DNA from: Cephalotus follicularis
Lineage: Eukaryota; Streptophyta; Magnoliopsida; Oxalidales; Cephalotaceae
Direction of reading: 5' to 3'
DNA: 64,000 nt
Assembly: GCA_001972305.1 (NCBI GenBank)
Contig: BDDD01006283.1
Coordinates: 1-64,000 of the forward strand
Of the stretch, positions 35,741 to 47,072 are shown piece after piece (within the stretch, counting starts at the first letter, position 1; the number at the start of each line of letters is the position of its first letter). The position numbers and the translations under genes were made by a program. Below the pieces are notes generated by a model. It did not search any database, was not told the origin of the DNA, and saw only the letters and a program-made list of their open reading frames with translations.

Positions 35741-36490
35741 GGAATCAGTGCCCTTCACTGCTTCCTTTGTAGCTGATAGGCTCGTCATCATCATTGATGA
35801 TAGGTTCGTCAGTGTCTTTCATAAGAAAACCTTATTTCTTAGACGCTATAGAAAACCTTGCCTTATCTCCTCCACTTGAGGAGTGCATAGCTGAGATTCA
35901 ATCTCAGTTTGGGATCCTTTCCCAATAATTTCTCTGGAGGTCTCAACCTCTAATTCCTTATCGTCCTGTGGGTTTTCACCTAGTAGAAACTCTCTTAGAT
36001 TTACCATACTCCCACTGCTTCCTACAATCAGGTTTTCCCTCTCTAGGAATTTTGCAGTGCGTGAAACAAAAGCCTTTTGTTCACTGGGATGGTTGAAATA
36101 ATATCCCAAGTTCTCCTTAGGATATCCCACAGATCGGCAACGTCTCGATCGTGCCTCCGGGTTAGAAGGTTTTTGCCTTCTTACGTAAGCTGGACAGCCT
36201 TTATCCTAACAATGGATTATGTTGGGTTTCCTCCATGTAAATATCTGACAAGATATGGAGGGGATGGATTTCAAAGGAATCCGGTTTAGGATGTTCGCTG
36301 CTGACTGCAGTGCATTTCCTAGAATAAGATTGGAAGATTTATAAATAGACTTTATGGACTGGACTTTATCACCAAAGTCCAATTCCTCCAGTTGCATTGA
36401 CCGACATTGATTCACTACCGTCAGTGTGGACTTAACCTAATATGTCCACTGCTCTTTCTCCACACTCGGAGAAGGGAGATTTGGTCATCA
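35741..36490 (-). pseudogene. Copia II integrase C-terminus and linker
   Basis: Two open pieces: 36206-36415 with ANILNRIPLKSIPSISCQIFT and RKPNIIH, and 35846-36130 with GYPKENLGYYFNHPSEQKAFV. These are the conserved integrase C-terminal (GKA/GYxxxxKGY-like) blocks, closely similar to copia III at 52640-52880. The zinc finger and catalytic core, expected around 36490-37030, are too decayed for me to see. Confidence 0.8.
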
Positions 36491-37029
36491 CACCAATCAC
36501 ACATGGTGCACACGTTGGAAAGGACTCACTGTCCTGGATGTTCATCCTTAACCATTGTGTTCATTTAACATCTCTAGGATGACCTAATCTGCAATGCGGG
36601 ATGTATGAAGGAATTATATCATTTTGTCCTTTATAACCTTTTATTAGTAGTTCCTTAAATTGTTATGGTAATTGTATAAGACGTAGATCCCTTATTATCC
36701 ACGTGCCTCTTGCACTAACTAGAACATTGTTCTTTATATATAGAAATCAAGTCTTTATTACATAACCATTAACAATTCATAAATTCCAATATTATTGGTG
36801 TGAATCCTCTATCCATCACCATGGCGCCAGTCCTTAGCTTTATCAGCTTTTAGCTGTCTAGCATCTCCAACCCTATGCAAGGAGTTACAAATGTTACTCT
36901 CACAACCTGAGTCCTATACCCTAGTTGAACTTACATTGTAAGCTAGATAAAACATAGAAGTACCTGACCCCGAGGCACCTCCAGCTTTGGAATTTAGGAA
37001 CAGACTACAATCTCTTCCAGTGCCCTAAC

Positions 37030-37570
37030 TTTTCACAATAGAAGCAGGCACACTCCTTATTAAGCTTTTTCAATCTTTATAGAATGGTATTCCCTATCAC
37101 TAACTGCCTCTTCCTTGGGTTTTCACCTTTGGAAATAGGTTCACTTGATCTATCTCCATATGAGATTACTCAAGTAGGAAATCGAGGCATCACAGACGAT
37201 CTCGATGCAACCTGGTCAAAATCTGCCTTTTCAGTCATCGACTGGGTGCCATACAACTCTTCGAGTTGTGCAAGCATGGCACACAAGGTCTGTGAGTGCA
37301 TAACCCTCATGTGCAATCGTGGCAGCATGCCAACAACTGCTAGGCTACGAGCTCGATAATCGTCGTCTCACCACATAGCCATACTGGCTTTGTGTTGGTC
37401 GGATACATCGTTCACTAGCTCGGGGGACATCTCAGTCATAACGTGACTTAAATTCAAGCTCGTGAGAATAATAAGTAAAACGCGTTTCCATTCAGTGAAA
37501 ATCGGATGTTCAAGCTTAGGAGTCCCATATGTGTTTGATTTATTTGTGCTGTCTGATAATCGAGTATATT
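37030..37570 (-). pseudogene. Copia II gag with zinc knuckle
   Basis: From 37570 leftward: KLEHPIFTEWKRVLLIILTS, then EMSPELVNDVSDQHKASMAMW, MLPRLHM, LAQLEELYGTQSMTEKADFD and the knuckle CFYCEKLGHWKRL, followed by a stop where the last Cys should be. The same series occurs in copia III gag (50982-51540), so the two elements share a gag type. Several stops are present. Confidence 0.8.
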
Positions 37571-39594
37571 TGTAGAGTATGTAAAACTAGCAACCTATAT
37601 GAGGAAAGAGAGAGAGAATTTTAGCAAATCATTCCATTTATATTATTACCTTAATTCTTGGTCTTTTGTAATTATGGCTCCTTCCCACTATTCTAATCAT
37701 ATCTCACCCCCATGTGGAATTCGGGAAGCCACTTACTTCTTAGTGGGGATCAGAATATATTCCAGCATACTAAGTCTCGGTTGTCACCGTGCAAACCATA
37801 ATACCTAAATAGGTAGACACAAATGTCAATTTACATTAGGGCCTCTTGCCCAAAAATGAAAGATCCGATACAATTTCGGCCTATCGGCCCATATTGCCCA
37901 AATTGTCACTGTGCAAACAATATGGTCTCGGTATAAGTCATAACCCACAATCCTTAAAGAAATTGACATGTTTTAGCACTCACACGTGTCCGTGTCCAAA
38001 TGCCAAAACAATGCCATTTCCTTCCAGTGCACCTCACACTGAAATTGAATAGTAATGATCATACGAGGGACCTCTACTGTCACAGTGCCATCCCTAATAT
38101 GTCCACACCATTCAATGAAGGTCGTGGAAGGCCAACGGGAGGACACCCTAGTGCCCCACCGCTTATGGACTTAATATTTCACATTTGGAGGAATTTGGTC
38201 TCATCAAATTTTATATTTTACCATAGTCGTTTTAGATAATTTTAATTATTTTCCACATCCAATTGGAACGGCGTAGCATGATTGGACGTGTTTGGATTAT
38301 TTGTAAAAGGAAAAACATCCATCTGACGCATCCTAAAAAAATGCCTGACTAGGGACTTTAACTATCTATGTGATCACGTGAGCCAAACGTGATCACCTGG
38401 TCTCCTAGGTGATAAGAAATTTGATTTCTACTTTATTACACATTTCACCGTGCATACATAGTCTTCACTTGCTCTTGCATCTTCCTTGATCTCCTCTTCA
38501 TGCTCCATTGTAATCACATTTAAATAAATTACAACCTTAGTAACTATAAAAAATAAGAATACAATAATGAGGGATGAGAATAAATTCACCCAAAAATAAT
38601 ACACCAGAAAAATTGTGGCGCATACAGGCAGTCTTATTACAGACCAAATGATTAATAACCATATAAATAAAGCATTTAAATTTCATCCACGAAAGAAACC
38701 AAAAGCTAGGTCTAGTCCCCAGTCTACCAGCATGCACAAAAAATTCAAAAAATATATTCATTATATATTTAATGAATAAACACGTGACAATTTTAATATT
38801 TAATGATTTGCCATTAATCCATCAGCCTAAACAAAATGCAACTCTCACTAGATAAAATAAAATCCAGTGTCCCTATATATAGTCTCTCACTATATTTAAT
38901 CATTTGGTTCCACAATTGGATCCAATAGAGAAAAAAATAATGCCATAAAAATATTAGTAAAAACTAATATTAATATTCCACTTCAATATATTGCATCAAT
39001 GAAAGAACTATGTACATAAGTGAATTGAATCTATGTCCGAACACCCTGGTACGTACATATCCAGTTCATAAAGTATTCTCGCCAGCAACTGTGTGAAGAA
39101 TACACAAAAACTGCAAAGAAAAGCTCGTCGAAAACTTTTTGGAAACCAGCAGTAATCGTGCTGGAAAATGTCGGTAAGAGTGCAGAAAACTGCCAGAATC
39201 TTAGCAAGGATTGCCAAAAACTATCCAGAATCATCCTGCACTCAGACGGTCACTAACCAATGCAATTTTCTACTTTGGGCAACTGTCAGATAATTTGCAC
39301 TCACTAGTGCGAAAAATCTATACAGAAATCCGGCACATAACCAAATTTCGAACTAAAATTCTTGACACTTTAAAACAATCGTCGAATGACCTTTTAAGGT
39401 CCATTTGAAATCATAAATCATACATAAGGATTGTAGAATGCCCCTTGCATCATTTAGCATCCAATGTATTAATCTTTGGATCATCAAACTATCCATTTAA
39501 TTGGTCATTCACTTTAGTTCTAACAATTGGAAAAATGACTTGGAATTAAACATTCCAAATAACCTAATATTTCAAATTTCTCCCTTAGGGTTGG
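37571..39594 (-). other. Copia II 5' leader, no gene recognised
   Basis: About 2 kb between gag and Cassandra-2 with only short chance frames. Copia III has a leader of similar length (1.8 kb). I see no TCGA-palindrome cluster here, in contrast to copia III. Confidence 0.6.
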
Positions 39595-39723
39595 TGTAAC
39601 GACCCGACCCTTAACCACATGAGAAATTGTCCGCTTTTGTCCCACGCAGAACATACAACGCCCATACATCTGTGTTTCCACGTGGACCATCACGGTTTTG
39701 TCCTAATTGATGATTGGCCAGAC

Positions 39724-39786
39724 TTCCCAGGAGGTCATCCATCCTGGTTTTGCCCTGAGCGCAACATGCTTAACTTTGGAGTTTCC
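39724..39786 (-). ncRNA. 5S rRNA-like segment, Cassandra-2 left LTR
   Basis: On the minus strand: AACTCCAAAGTTAAGCATG followed by CCAGGATGGATGACCTCCTG, the 5S internal promoter region. Confidence 0.82.
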
Positions 39787-40202
39787 ACTAACTCCTCAGC
39801 CAATCCATCAAAAGGCGTCTCATGTAATTAGGTTCAAGGATCATTTCTTATATAGCACAGTCATACTTTCCCCCATTTCGATGGATCCGGTTCGTTCCTG
39901 TCACAAGGGTGGCTCCATCTCATGGATAGCCCTTTTCTCTTAGTGGCTTCATCTAATGGATAGCCCTTTCCTCTTGCCCACTCTTAAGTGGGGTGTCACA
40001 GGCCCACCAGCTTCCACCTGGTTAATCCCCGAACCACATCTTCTGGAGGGGGTCCGTCTCTGATACCAATTGTAACGACCCAATCCTTAACCACATGAGA
40101 AATTGTCCGCTTTTGTCCCACGCAGAACATACAGAGCCCATACATCTGTGTTTCCACGTGGACCATCACGGTTTTGTCCTAATTGATGGATTGGCCAGAC
40201 TT

Positions 40203-40262
40203 TCCAGGAGGTCACCCATCCTGGTTTTGCCCTGAGCGCAGCACGCTTAACTTTGGAGTTTC
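40203..40262 (-). ncRNA. 5S rRNA-like segment, Cassandra-2 right LTR
   Basis: On the minus strand: AACTCCAAAGTTAAGCGTGC and CCAGGATGGGTGACCTCCTG, the closest match to plant 5S rRNA of the four copies in this window. Confidence 0.87.
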
Positions 40263-40564
40263 CATTAACTCCTCAGCCAATCCATCAAAAGGCACCTCAT
40301 GTAATTAGGTTCAAGGATCATTTCTTATATAGCACAGCCATACATTCCCCCATTTCGATGGATCCGGTTCATTCCTGTCACAAGGGCGGCTCCATCTCAT
40401 GGATAGACTTTTCCTCTTGGTGGCTTGATCTCATGGATAGCTCTTTCCTCTTGCCCACTCTTAAGTGGGGTGTCACAGTTGGAGTGCCAATTTTCAAGCC
40501 AAATTTAAGAGACTCTATGGTAGGCCACTAAACACTAAAATGAGGTCCAATTGATCCTAATCAT

Positions 40565-40578
40565 GGGCTTTGATACCA
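40565..40578 (-). other. Copia II primer binding site
   Basis: Minus strand TGGTATCAAAGCCC, two bases inside the 5' LTR, matches the tRNA-iMet site with one change. Confidence 0.85.
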
Positions 40579-42657
40579 CTTGTTGGATTGGCTCAAAATG
40601 CGGAATGGACATTAAGGGACTTTGGGTTTGATAACAAAACTTTTTAATCCATTTTAAATTCCCAGTCAATGGCATACCCTAAACCTAAGTCCATTAGTGT
40701 CCCATTATGCCCTAGGATCTCTAATTATGGTATCAATCAAACCTACAAAACCTACCAAGAAAAGTAGAGGGGCGGGTGAAGCTAGGGTTACACAAACCCT
40801 AGCATGGACATTCCCAAAATGGTGTTAGGGTAACACACCAAAACCCTAACACCAAAGGTCCAACCCGAAACCCCAACCCTATGAAACTGTAACGCTCCCG
40901 ACCCGAGCCCGCTAATAACTCAAAGCAAACCTCGAGGATCGGTCGCGTTACGTTGGGTGTGAAACGTTACATCCTTTGGTACACTTCTCTAAAAGTACAT
41001 TACAACATAAACTCATATCTTGCAACATAATACATAATCTTAAATTCAAACTTTACACATAATGTAAAGAAGTCATAACCATATCGTTGGTCTACATATA
41101 CACAGGATCATCCTTCTACATAAACATATAATACAACAGAAAAACTTTGTTCTTATTACATATCAAAACATTAATGCAACATCATCGCATAGCCTTTCTT
41201 TCACAAAAACTCCTTCTTAAGAGCTTCCTCTAAGCTCATAATCTCCATTCATTCATTTCCTGAAAACATTTTATTTGAAAACAACATTGAAAGGAATGAG
41301 CTCAAAATAGCTCAGTAAAGTGTTTTTATAGTAAACACATTTCATCATAACATTTTTCTAGTCAGTACATATAACTAGAACATTTCGTAAAACATATCAC
41401 TTTTCTAATTACAAACTAGTAACTAGCACATTTCATAAACATAGAAGTCATGAAAACCTTAATGAACCCTTGACACCGCTTCACCGGGGCATTGTGCACT
41501 CCCCGACTACTATCCTTACATCACTTGCATGTCCGTGAGCATCTCGCTCCATTAACACTGAGCATCTCGCTCCATTCCCCTTGGATCGCAATCCAAGGGT
41601 GGTTCATTCATCATTTACTTTGAGTGATCAACTCAAAGCATTCATAAAAATCATTTCATAACATTTCTTTCACAATTCATAAACCTTTCTCTTCATTTGA
41701 GTAATTGACTCAAATGAGTTCATAAAAACAGTTTTGCATAGCTTTGCTAAAACTGATAATTCATATAGAAATAAACATTTTCAGATAAAATGTAAAACAT
41801 GAACATTAAAGTAGACATATTTATGAATTCAGAAAGCTCAAGATCATAACAATTGGTTGAGAATTGAATCCGTTATGAATTTTTGAAAGTGGCTGGTTCC
41901 ATAAGAAAACAGGGCATGAGCAGTAAAATGAAACATTGATTTTCATCAAGAATTCTATAGAATTTCGAGATACATAAAACATAACAGTTAAACAGAAAAT
42001 CTTAAGGTTTTCAAAAAATCTAACCATTTAATTTTTCATTAAGAATCGAGAAAGATATGATTTAAAGAAGTTGCTGCATAATCCAGGAATAAAACAGTAC
42101 CCGAATAGCAATTTAAAACATTGATTTTCATCAAGAAATCAATAGAATGTTGAACCATGAAAAGCATAAAAGTTAAAGAGGACATCCTAAAGTTTCCAAA
42201 ACATTCAACCATTCAAAAATTCATCAAGAATTGAGCAAGATATCAATAAAATAATCTGCTGTAAAATTTGAAGCAAAATAGGGGATACTTTGTAGAAAAT
42301 GGGTATAGAAATTCCTTACTTTTCTTTAGAATTTCTTTCTCTTTTGCTCTCCCACGAATTCTCCACTTCACTCTTACAGGAGCACTTTCTTTCTCAGCCA
42401 AAATGACTGAGTTCAACCCTCTTTGCCATTAAATAGAAGGGTTACTTGGGAGGCAAGTCTTCTCCCATTCTCACACAACTCAACTCTCACTCTTGGTAGC
42501 CCATGTGCTCAAATTCAAACAATACAAGTTATGACACTTGTTAGATCATCTCATAACATCTCATATCATCCTCCCCTGGCCTGCCACGTGTCCAAAATTA
42601 AAGATTTTCACTCACAAAATGCCAAAAAATCAGATTTTGCATTTTGTCTGTATCTCA

Positions 42658-42893
42658 AAGCGTCGACGTTTTCTCCCTAAGCGTCACCAGTCACGGGCTT
42701 GACCTGAGTTCTCCACTTCTATCCCGACTAAAGCACTGACGCTTTCTTACAAAGCATCGTCGCTTTAAGTCTTCGTCCAGGTCAACTGACACACTTGACT
42801 TCAACGCGTCGACGTTTTCAATTAGAGCGTCGTCCGTTGCCCAAAGCGTCGACTCTTTTAACAAAACCGTCAGCGCTTTAGACATCTTTGTCA
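42658..42893. repeat. GCGTCGACGT-type palindrome cluster in LTR G3
   Basis: Units such as AAAGCGTCGACGTTTT, AAAGCATCGTCGCTTTAA, AACGCGTCGACGTTTT and AAAGCGTCGACTCTTTT occur every 20-45 bases. They lie upstream of the TATA-like box on the minus strand. Confidence 0.85.
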
Positions 42894-42976
42894 ACTCTTA
42901 ACCCTTTAGATTGACACTTTCAACATGACATTCATCAAAAACAAATGACCGATTTCAATTTTCTTCTGGGGGCACT

Positions 42977-45254
42977 TGTAATACCCGAGATTTTCGTTAA
43001 GATGTAATATTGTATTTACAATGTAATTTATGTGTTTAATTAATGAGAATTATGACTTTTCCCTTTTTGCAATGTTAAACTTGGGCAAAGGTTGAAGTGT
43101 GGAAGTGCCGATGCAGGGCGGGCAGCCGACTGCCCAAGAGGGATAGTCGACTGGACCCCCTTGTGCGGAACCAGCAGACTACTGTGTGGGAAAGCCGGCT
43201 GGACGGTGTCGGCAGAGACAGCCGACTGCCAAGGCAAGGCAGTCGACTGCCATGGGATAGGTCAGTTAAAACGTGTTGGCAGTCTGTTTTTTGTAGAGAA
43301 AAAAGGGGAGAGGACAAAATTGCTCAGTGGTAGAGTTGTGAGGAGAGAGGCACGAAAATGCCCATAAATACACATGTCTCTTCCCCTCATTCCATCAACA
43401 TTGCATTGTGAAAGAGAGATAGAGGGTTGTGAGTGAGTGGAGTTAACCCAAATTGCTCCATACTTTGGATCGGGAGTTGGAGGATTGAACCAGTGGGAGA
43501 ACAGGACCTAGTGAGGTTGTGGACAAATTCCGAGGCTTGGAAACTCGGATTGGAACTTAAAGAGGTGGATTGCAATTCCTAACTTGGAATTCTAAGGTAG
43601 GGGTAAATATCATAATTGTTATTTAAGTTCCGTTATAATGGAAGTTAATGGACGAAATACATGCTATGGACTGTATTATGAGCATAAATGTATGTTATTG
43701 ATGTTGAATGCTCGTGTTTGGTAGGATTGAAGTGTGAAAGACATGCATTTTTCTGCTGTTTTTACCTACTGGTGTTAATCCAATCGACTGCCAAGGAGGG
43801 CAGCCGACTGGCGGGCTAGAACAGCTGATTGTTCAGTGTGAACAACCAGCTACTCAATGGGAAACAGCCGACTGGACGTAAGAACCAGTCGACTATTCAT
43901 ACGTTTAATAGAACATATCTGCAGAAGGTTGTGTAGTCGACTGCCATTTGAGGGCAGCCGACTGGACGAGGAAGACAGCCAACTGTCAAGAGGAGACGGC
44001 CGACTGTTAGGGGAGGCAGCGGACTGCCAGGACTAGGACAACCAGCTGTCAAAGGAAAATAGCCGACTGTCAAAGGGAGACAGCCGACTGGTTAGGGACT
44101 GACCCGCACTTTGAGCATATCTTTGCATTGCATTTTGATATGAAATGAGCTGGTGATTGAAATGTGATTGATTCTAAAGTGTTTTATTCATTTTAGAAAT
44201 GTGTACATGATTTTATACAAATCATTATTTGATATGAAAATATATATTTTGATAAATGTATGTTTTCAACGGATTGAAACATGGTTTCAAAGATCCAATA
44301 CATTTTGATATAAATGTATTATTTCCAGTACTTTATAAACTACTTTGAAAATATTTGAAATGAATTGATTTGTTGATTGTGATTGATGCCGTACTGGCTG
44401 GGGTGACGGAGTGTCACTGATGGATGGATGCGGGGATGTTCTCCTAGGTTCCAGGAGATGGCTAGGGACGCCTAAGTACAATGTTACCTGACACATAGTG
44501 CGAGTAACACGGGTTACCATGATTGCTGAACACAGAGTGCGAGTATCATGAGTCTGATTTGTTGCCTTACTTCATGACCCGGGAGTCAGGGGCCGGAGTA
44601 AGAGTACGACGTCGGGGCCAGGAGATGGAGGCGCTCTTCGTACCGTTTTGATTGGATTGATTTTGTCCTTTGAGGCATGATTGATGATTTGATGGTTGTA
44701 GCCACTTGGCATGATTGCACCTATTGGCATATATGTATATACATATGTATATGTACGTGTGGAGATATATTATATATATTGCATCATGAGTGCATTCATT
44801 TCATGACATTCATTATCACTTACCTTGAATTACACTTATGATTTAGCAGAGTGAGGACAAAGGCTAACCCCCTACTATTGCAGATTGATGCAGTGATGTG
44901 GATGTCGACCGTACGCGGCGAATCTGTGGGGATATGGAGTTTTATTGTTTAAATAAATGTTTTAACGATGTATTATGACCTGTATTATTTTGGATTAATG
45001 TATTAATGATGTTGATCGACTTTTGATCACGCCCCGTTTATGGGCAATCGACGATGACTCAATTATGTTAAATGTGGGAATCATGTGGTATGGGACGCAT
45101 GATTCGGGTTGTTTATCTAGCTTGTTATTAAATGCTTCCGCACATGCGAATGGAATTGAAGTTTTAAATTTATTGTATTTTGTATAAGCTGGATAACGTT
45201 ACTTTGATTGCCTTTACCGCTTTAATGCTGTGATAACGGGAACGGGGTGTGACA
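42977..45254 (+). mobile_element. Solo LTR G2 (gypsy-type), plus strand
   Basis: 2278 bases from TGTAATACCCGAG to CGGGGTGTGACA; flanks GCACT and GCGCT (one transition). TATA box ATAAATACAC at 43364-43373, followed by a start region with GAGAGATAGAG. Near its end it has the GAGTGAGGACAAAGG and CCCCTACTATTGCAG blocks also found, inverted, in G4 (about 55740-55770). Tekay-like by termini only. Confidence 0.8.
43110..44096. repeat. CAGYCGACTG palindrome clusters in LTR G2 (two fields)
   Basis: Field 1 (43110-43260, about 7 units) lies about 100-250 bases upstream of the TATA box. Field 2 (43785-44096, about 15 units) lies in the transcribed part. Units: CAGCCGACTGCC, AGTCGACTGG, CAGTCGACTGCC and variants, with irregular spacers. 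Confidence 0.88.
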
Positions 45255-47072
45255 GCGCTGCCCCCGAGCCCTTGCCTGCTGACGGGGCAGCGGGACCCCC
45301 CGTCTGCTCATCGGGGAGCGGAACCCCTGAACCCCCCGAGCGTAGGGTCATACTACGGGTCCCTTGAACTATTTTCCAATTTACACAATAGCAGTCATTT
45401 TCCATAATTAATATCTTACATGGAAATTTGGGTAATTACAAAAACTCTTAGGGTTTTCTAGGGCACAAACTTGCACATAAAAGGTCATGGATGGGATGGT
45501 AGTCCCAGCCCTCAAACCCAAGCCGAACATCTCATTCAACCAACACAAACACAAAGCATCAAAGAGAAGATTTAGAAACCATTTACCTAATTCTTTGCCC
45601 TCCTCCAATTTGTGTGTTCCTCCGACCTCTGAATCAAAGCTTCCATCTTCACAAATAATGCTCCATAAGACATGATTAGAAGCTATTGGAAAGCAAGAAA
45701 GCTTGGCAAGAAGGTTTGTGTTTAACCCTAAAAACTATCACTCAAAATAAGTAAATATGGAAACCAATAAAGAGACCATCTCCACCTATAATGAATTTGG
45801 GTGGTGAAAGGAGGTTGATTTGTCTTCTTCTCATCAAGAGCTTGAAGCTCTCTTTGTGTTCATCAATGGAGAATGACGGGTATAAGAGAAGAGAGGAAGA
45901 GAGAGCATACAGGTGACTTAGGAGAGTTATTAAGTGTGTTTTGTAAGTCATGGTTAAATATCTAATGGTGACCCACCACCAAAATATCTATTGCAAGCTT
46001 ATCCTTCAAAGCTTCTAATGACTCATCAAACTCTCCATTTCACTCACCCTTGGCTGGCCAACAAGTCAATAAATTTGGCCATACACAATGCAAAGAAAGA
46101 TTGGGCCAAATGAATATGACTTACATATGGGCTTAAGGCAAAATAACCATGAACTCACTATTCAACGAGCCCTTGTTTTTTGTGTAATTGGGCCGGCCAT
46201 ATTATGGCTCATTGAAGCCCAATTTCGACCAAGCTAGGGAAGAAATTCCCAAGCCCAAAATGGTATAAAAACCACAAGCTCTCTACAAGTAAATGCCCTA
46301 TGCATTTACAAGTTGACACAAACAACCCTTCGTACGAAATATTCCATTATGATGATACTTGAACTCACTTCTAAAGAAATGATGTATGTTCAACAAATAA
46401 ACTGTTCACTAGAAAAGTAACATCTCCCTTAGATGCTAACCTCTCACTAAATGACATGTGTCCCTCACACACATGAACCTGTTCTAAAATTAGGAGGGAC
46501 CTGAAAGTTAGGTTGGATTCCGGTAGAATGATATATATATCACAATGTTCTGGTACGACCATCTGAATAGCCTTTTGACCATCCAAATAGCGTCGATGTG
46601 ACCTCCAATCATCCCCGGATCCGTAGACCAAAGTACCACGTCTATCATACGTTAGCCGGATAACCTGTACTTTCCTCACAGTCATCGGTTTATGTGTCAT
46701 GTATCCCTCATCAACTCGGCTCCAACCGCGGCCTAGGGTTTGAATTAATGTCCACCCTAGGTAAAGCCGCGAAAACTATAATTCTATGATCGCATTGAGA
46801 CTATCGGAAGACATCTCAGGAAACCACTCGTTTCCAATCTCCCAAGTGCCTGGCCAGGACTTTAAGTCTACAACAATTGTAGATGTTATAGAGCCTATAA
46901 CCCTCAACACAGGTGTGACGATTCAATCATGCGCACTTTCCCATACATCTCAATCCTGCTCCCACAAGGCCCAAAGACAACCCTTTTTCCAGCACGTGGC
47001 TAGTGCTGGGGAAGGCAGAAATCAAAGCCAAGTGGTTACTACATAATGCATGGCAACCACTCAGGTCTAAGG

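Larger units (their letters stand above)
39595..40476 (-). mobile_element. Cassandra-2: TRIM element, minus strand
   Basis: LTRs at 39595-40000 and 40071-40476, each 406 bases, flank a 70-base interior (40001-40070) with the PBS at 40059-40070 and the purine stretch on the other side. Perfect target duplication GTTGG. It belongs to the same family as Cassandra-1 but is inserted independently in the opposite orientation. The two LTRs are very similar to each other, so this is the better preserved copy. Confidence 0.93.
40888..45440 (-). mobile_element. Solo LTR G3 (gypsy-type), minus strand, split by G2
   Basis: From TGTAACGCTCCCGACCC to GGGTAATTACA, about 2.27 kb without the inner insert. 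Flanks GAAAC and AAAAC (one mismatch) rejoin the copia II LTR. A TATA-like CTATTTAATG is at 42428-42437 on the minus strand. The piece right of G2 (45260-45440) is unusually C/G-rich at first (about 45260-45340). Confidence 0.75.
31712..47072 (-). mobile_element. Copia II: Ty1/copia element, minus strand, multiply interrupted
   Basis: Right to left: 5' LTR (40581-47072, interrupted), PBS, leader with Cassandra-2, gag, an integrase-linker and RT/RNase H relic, PPT, 3' LTR (31712-34141). It sits head-on in the gag of copia I (left target flank TACCA). Its 5' LTR is broken at 47072 by copia III, so about 560 bases of U3 should lie beyond the window. Confidence 0.85.
40581..47072 (-). repeat. Copia II 5' LTR, interrupted and truncated
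   Basis: Pieces 40581-40887 and 45441-47072 match 31712-33584 of the 3' LTR in order. The gap is the G3 solo LTR; the right end is cut by copia III. Confidence 0.85.
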
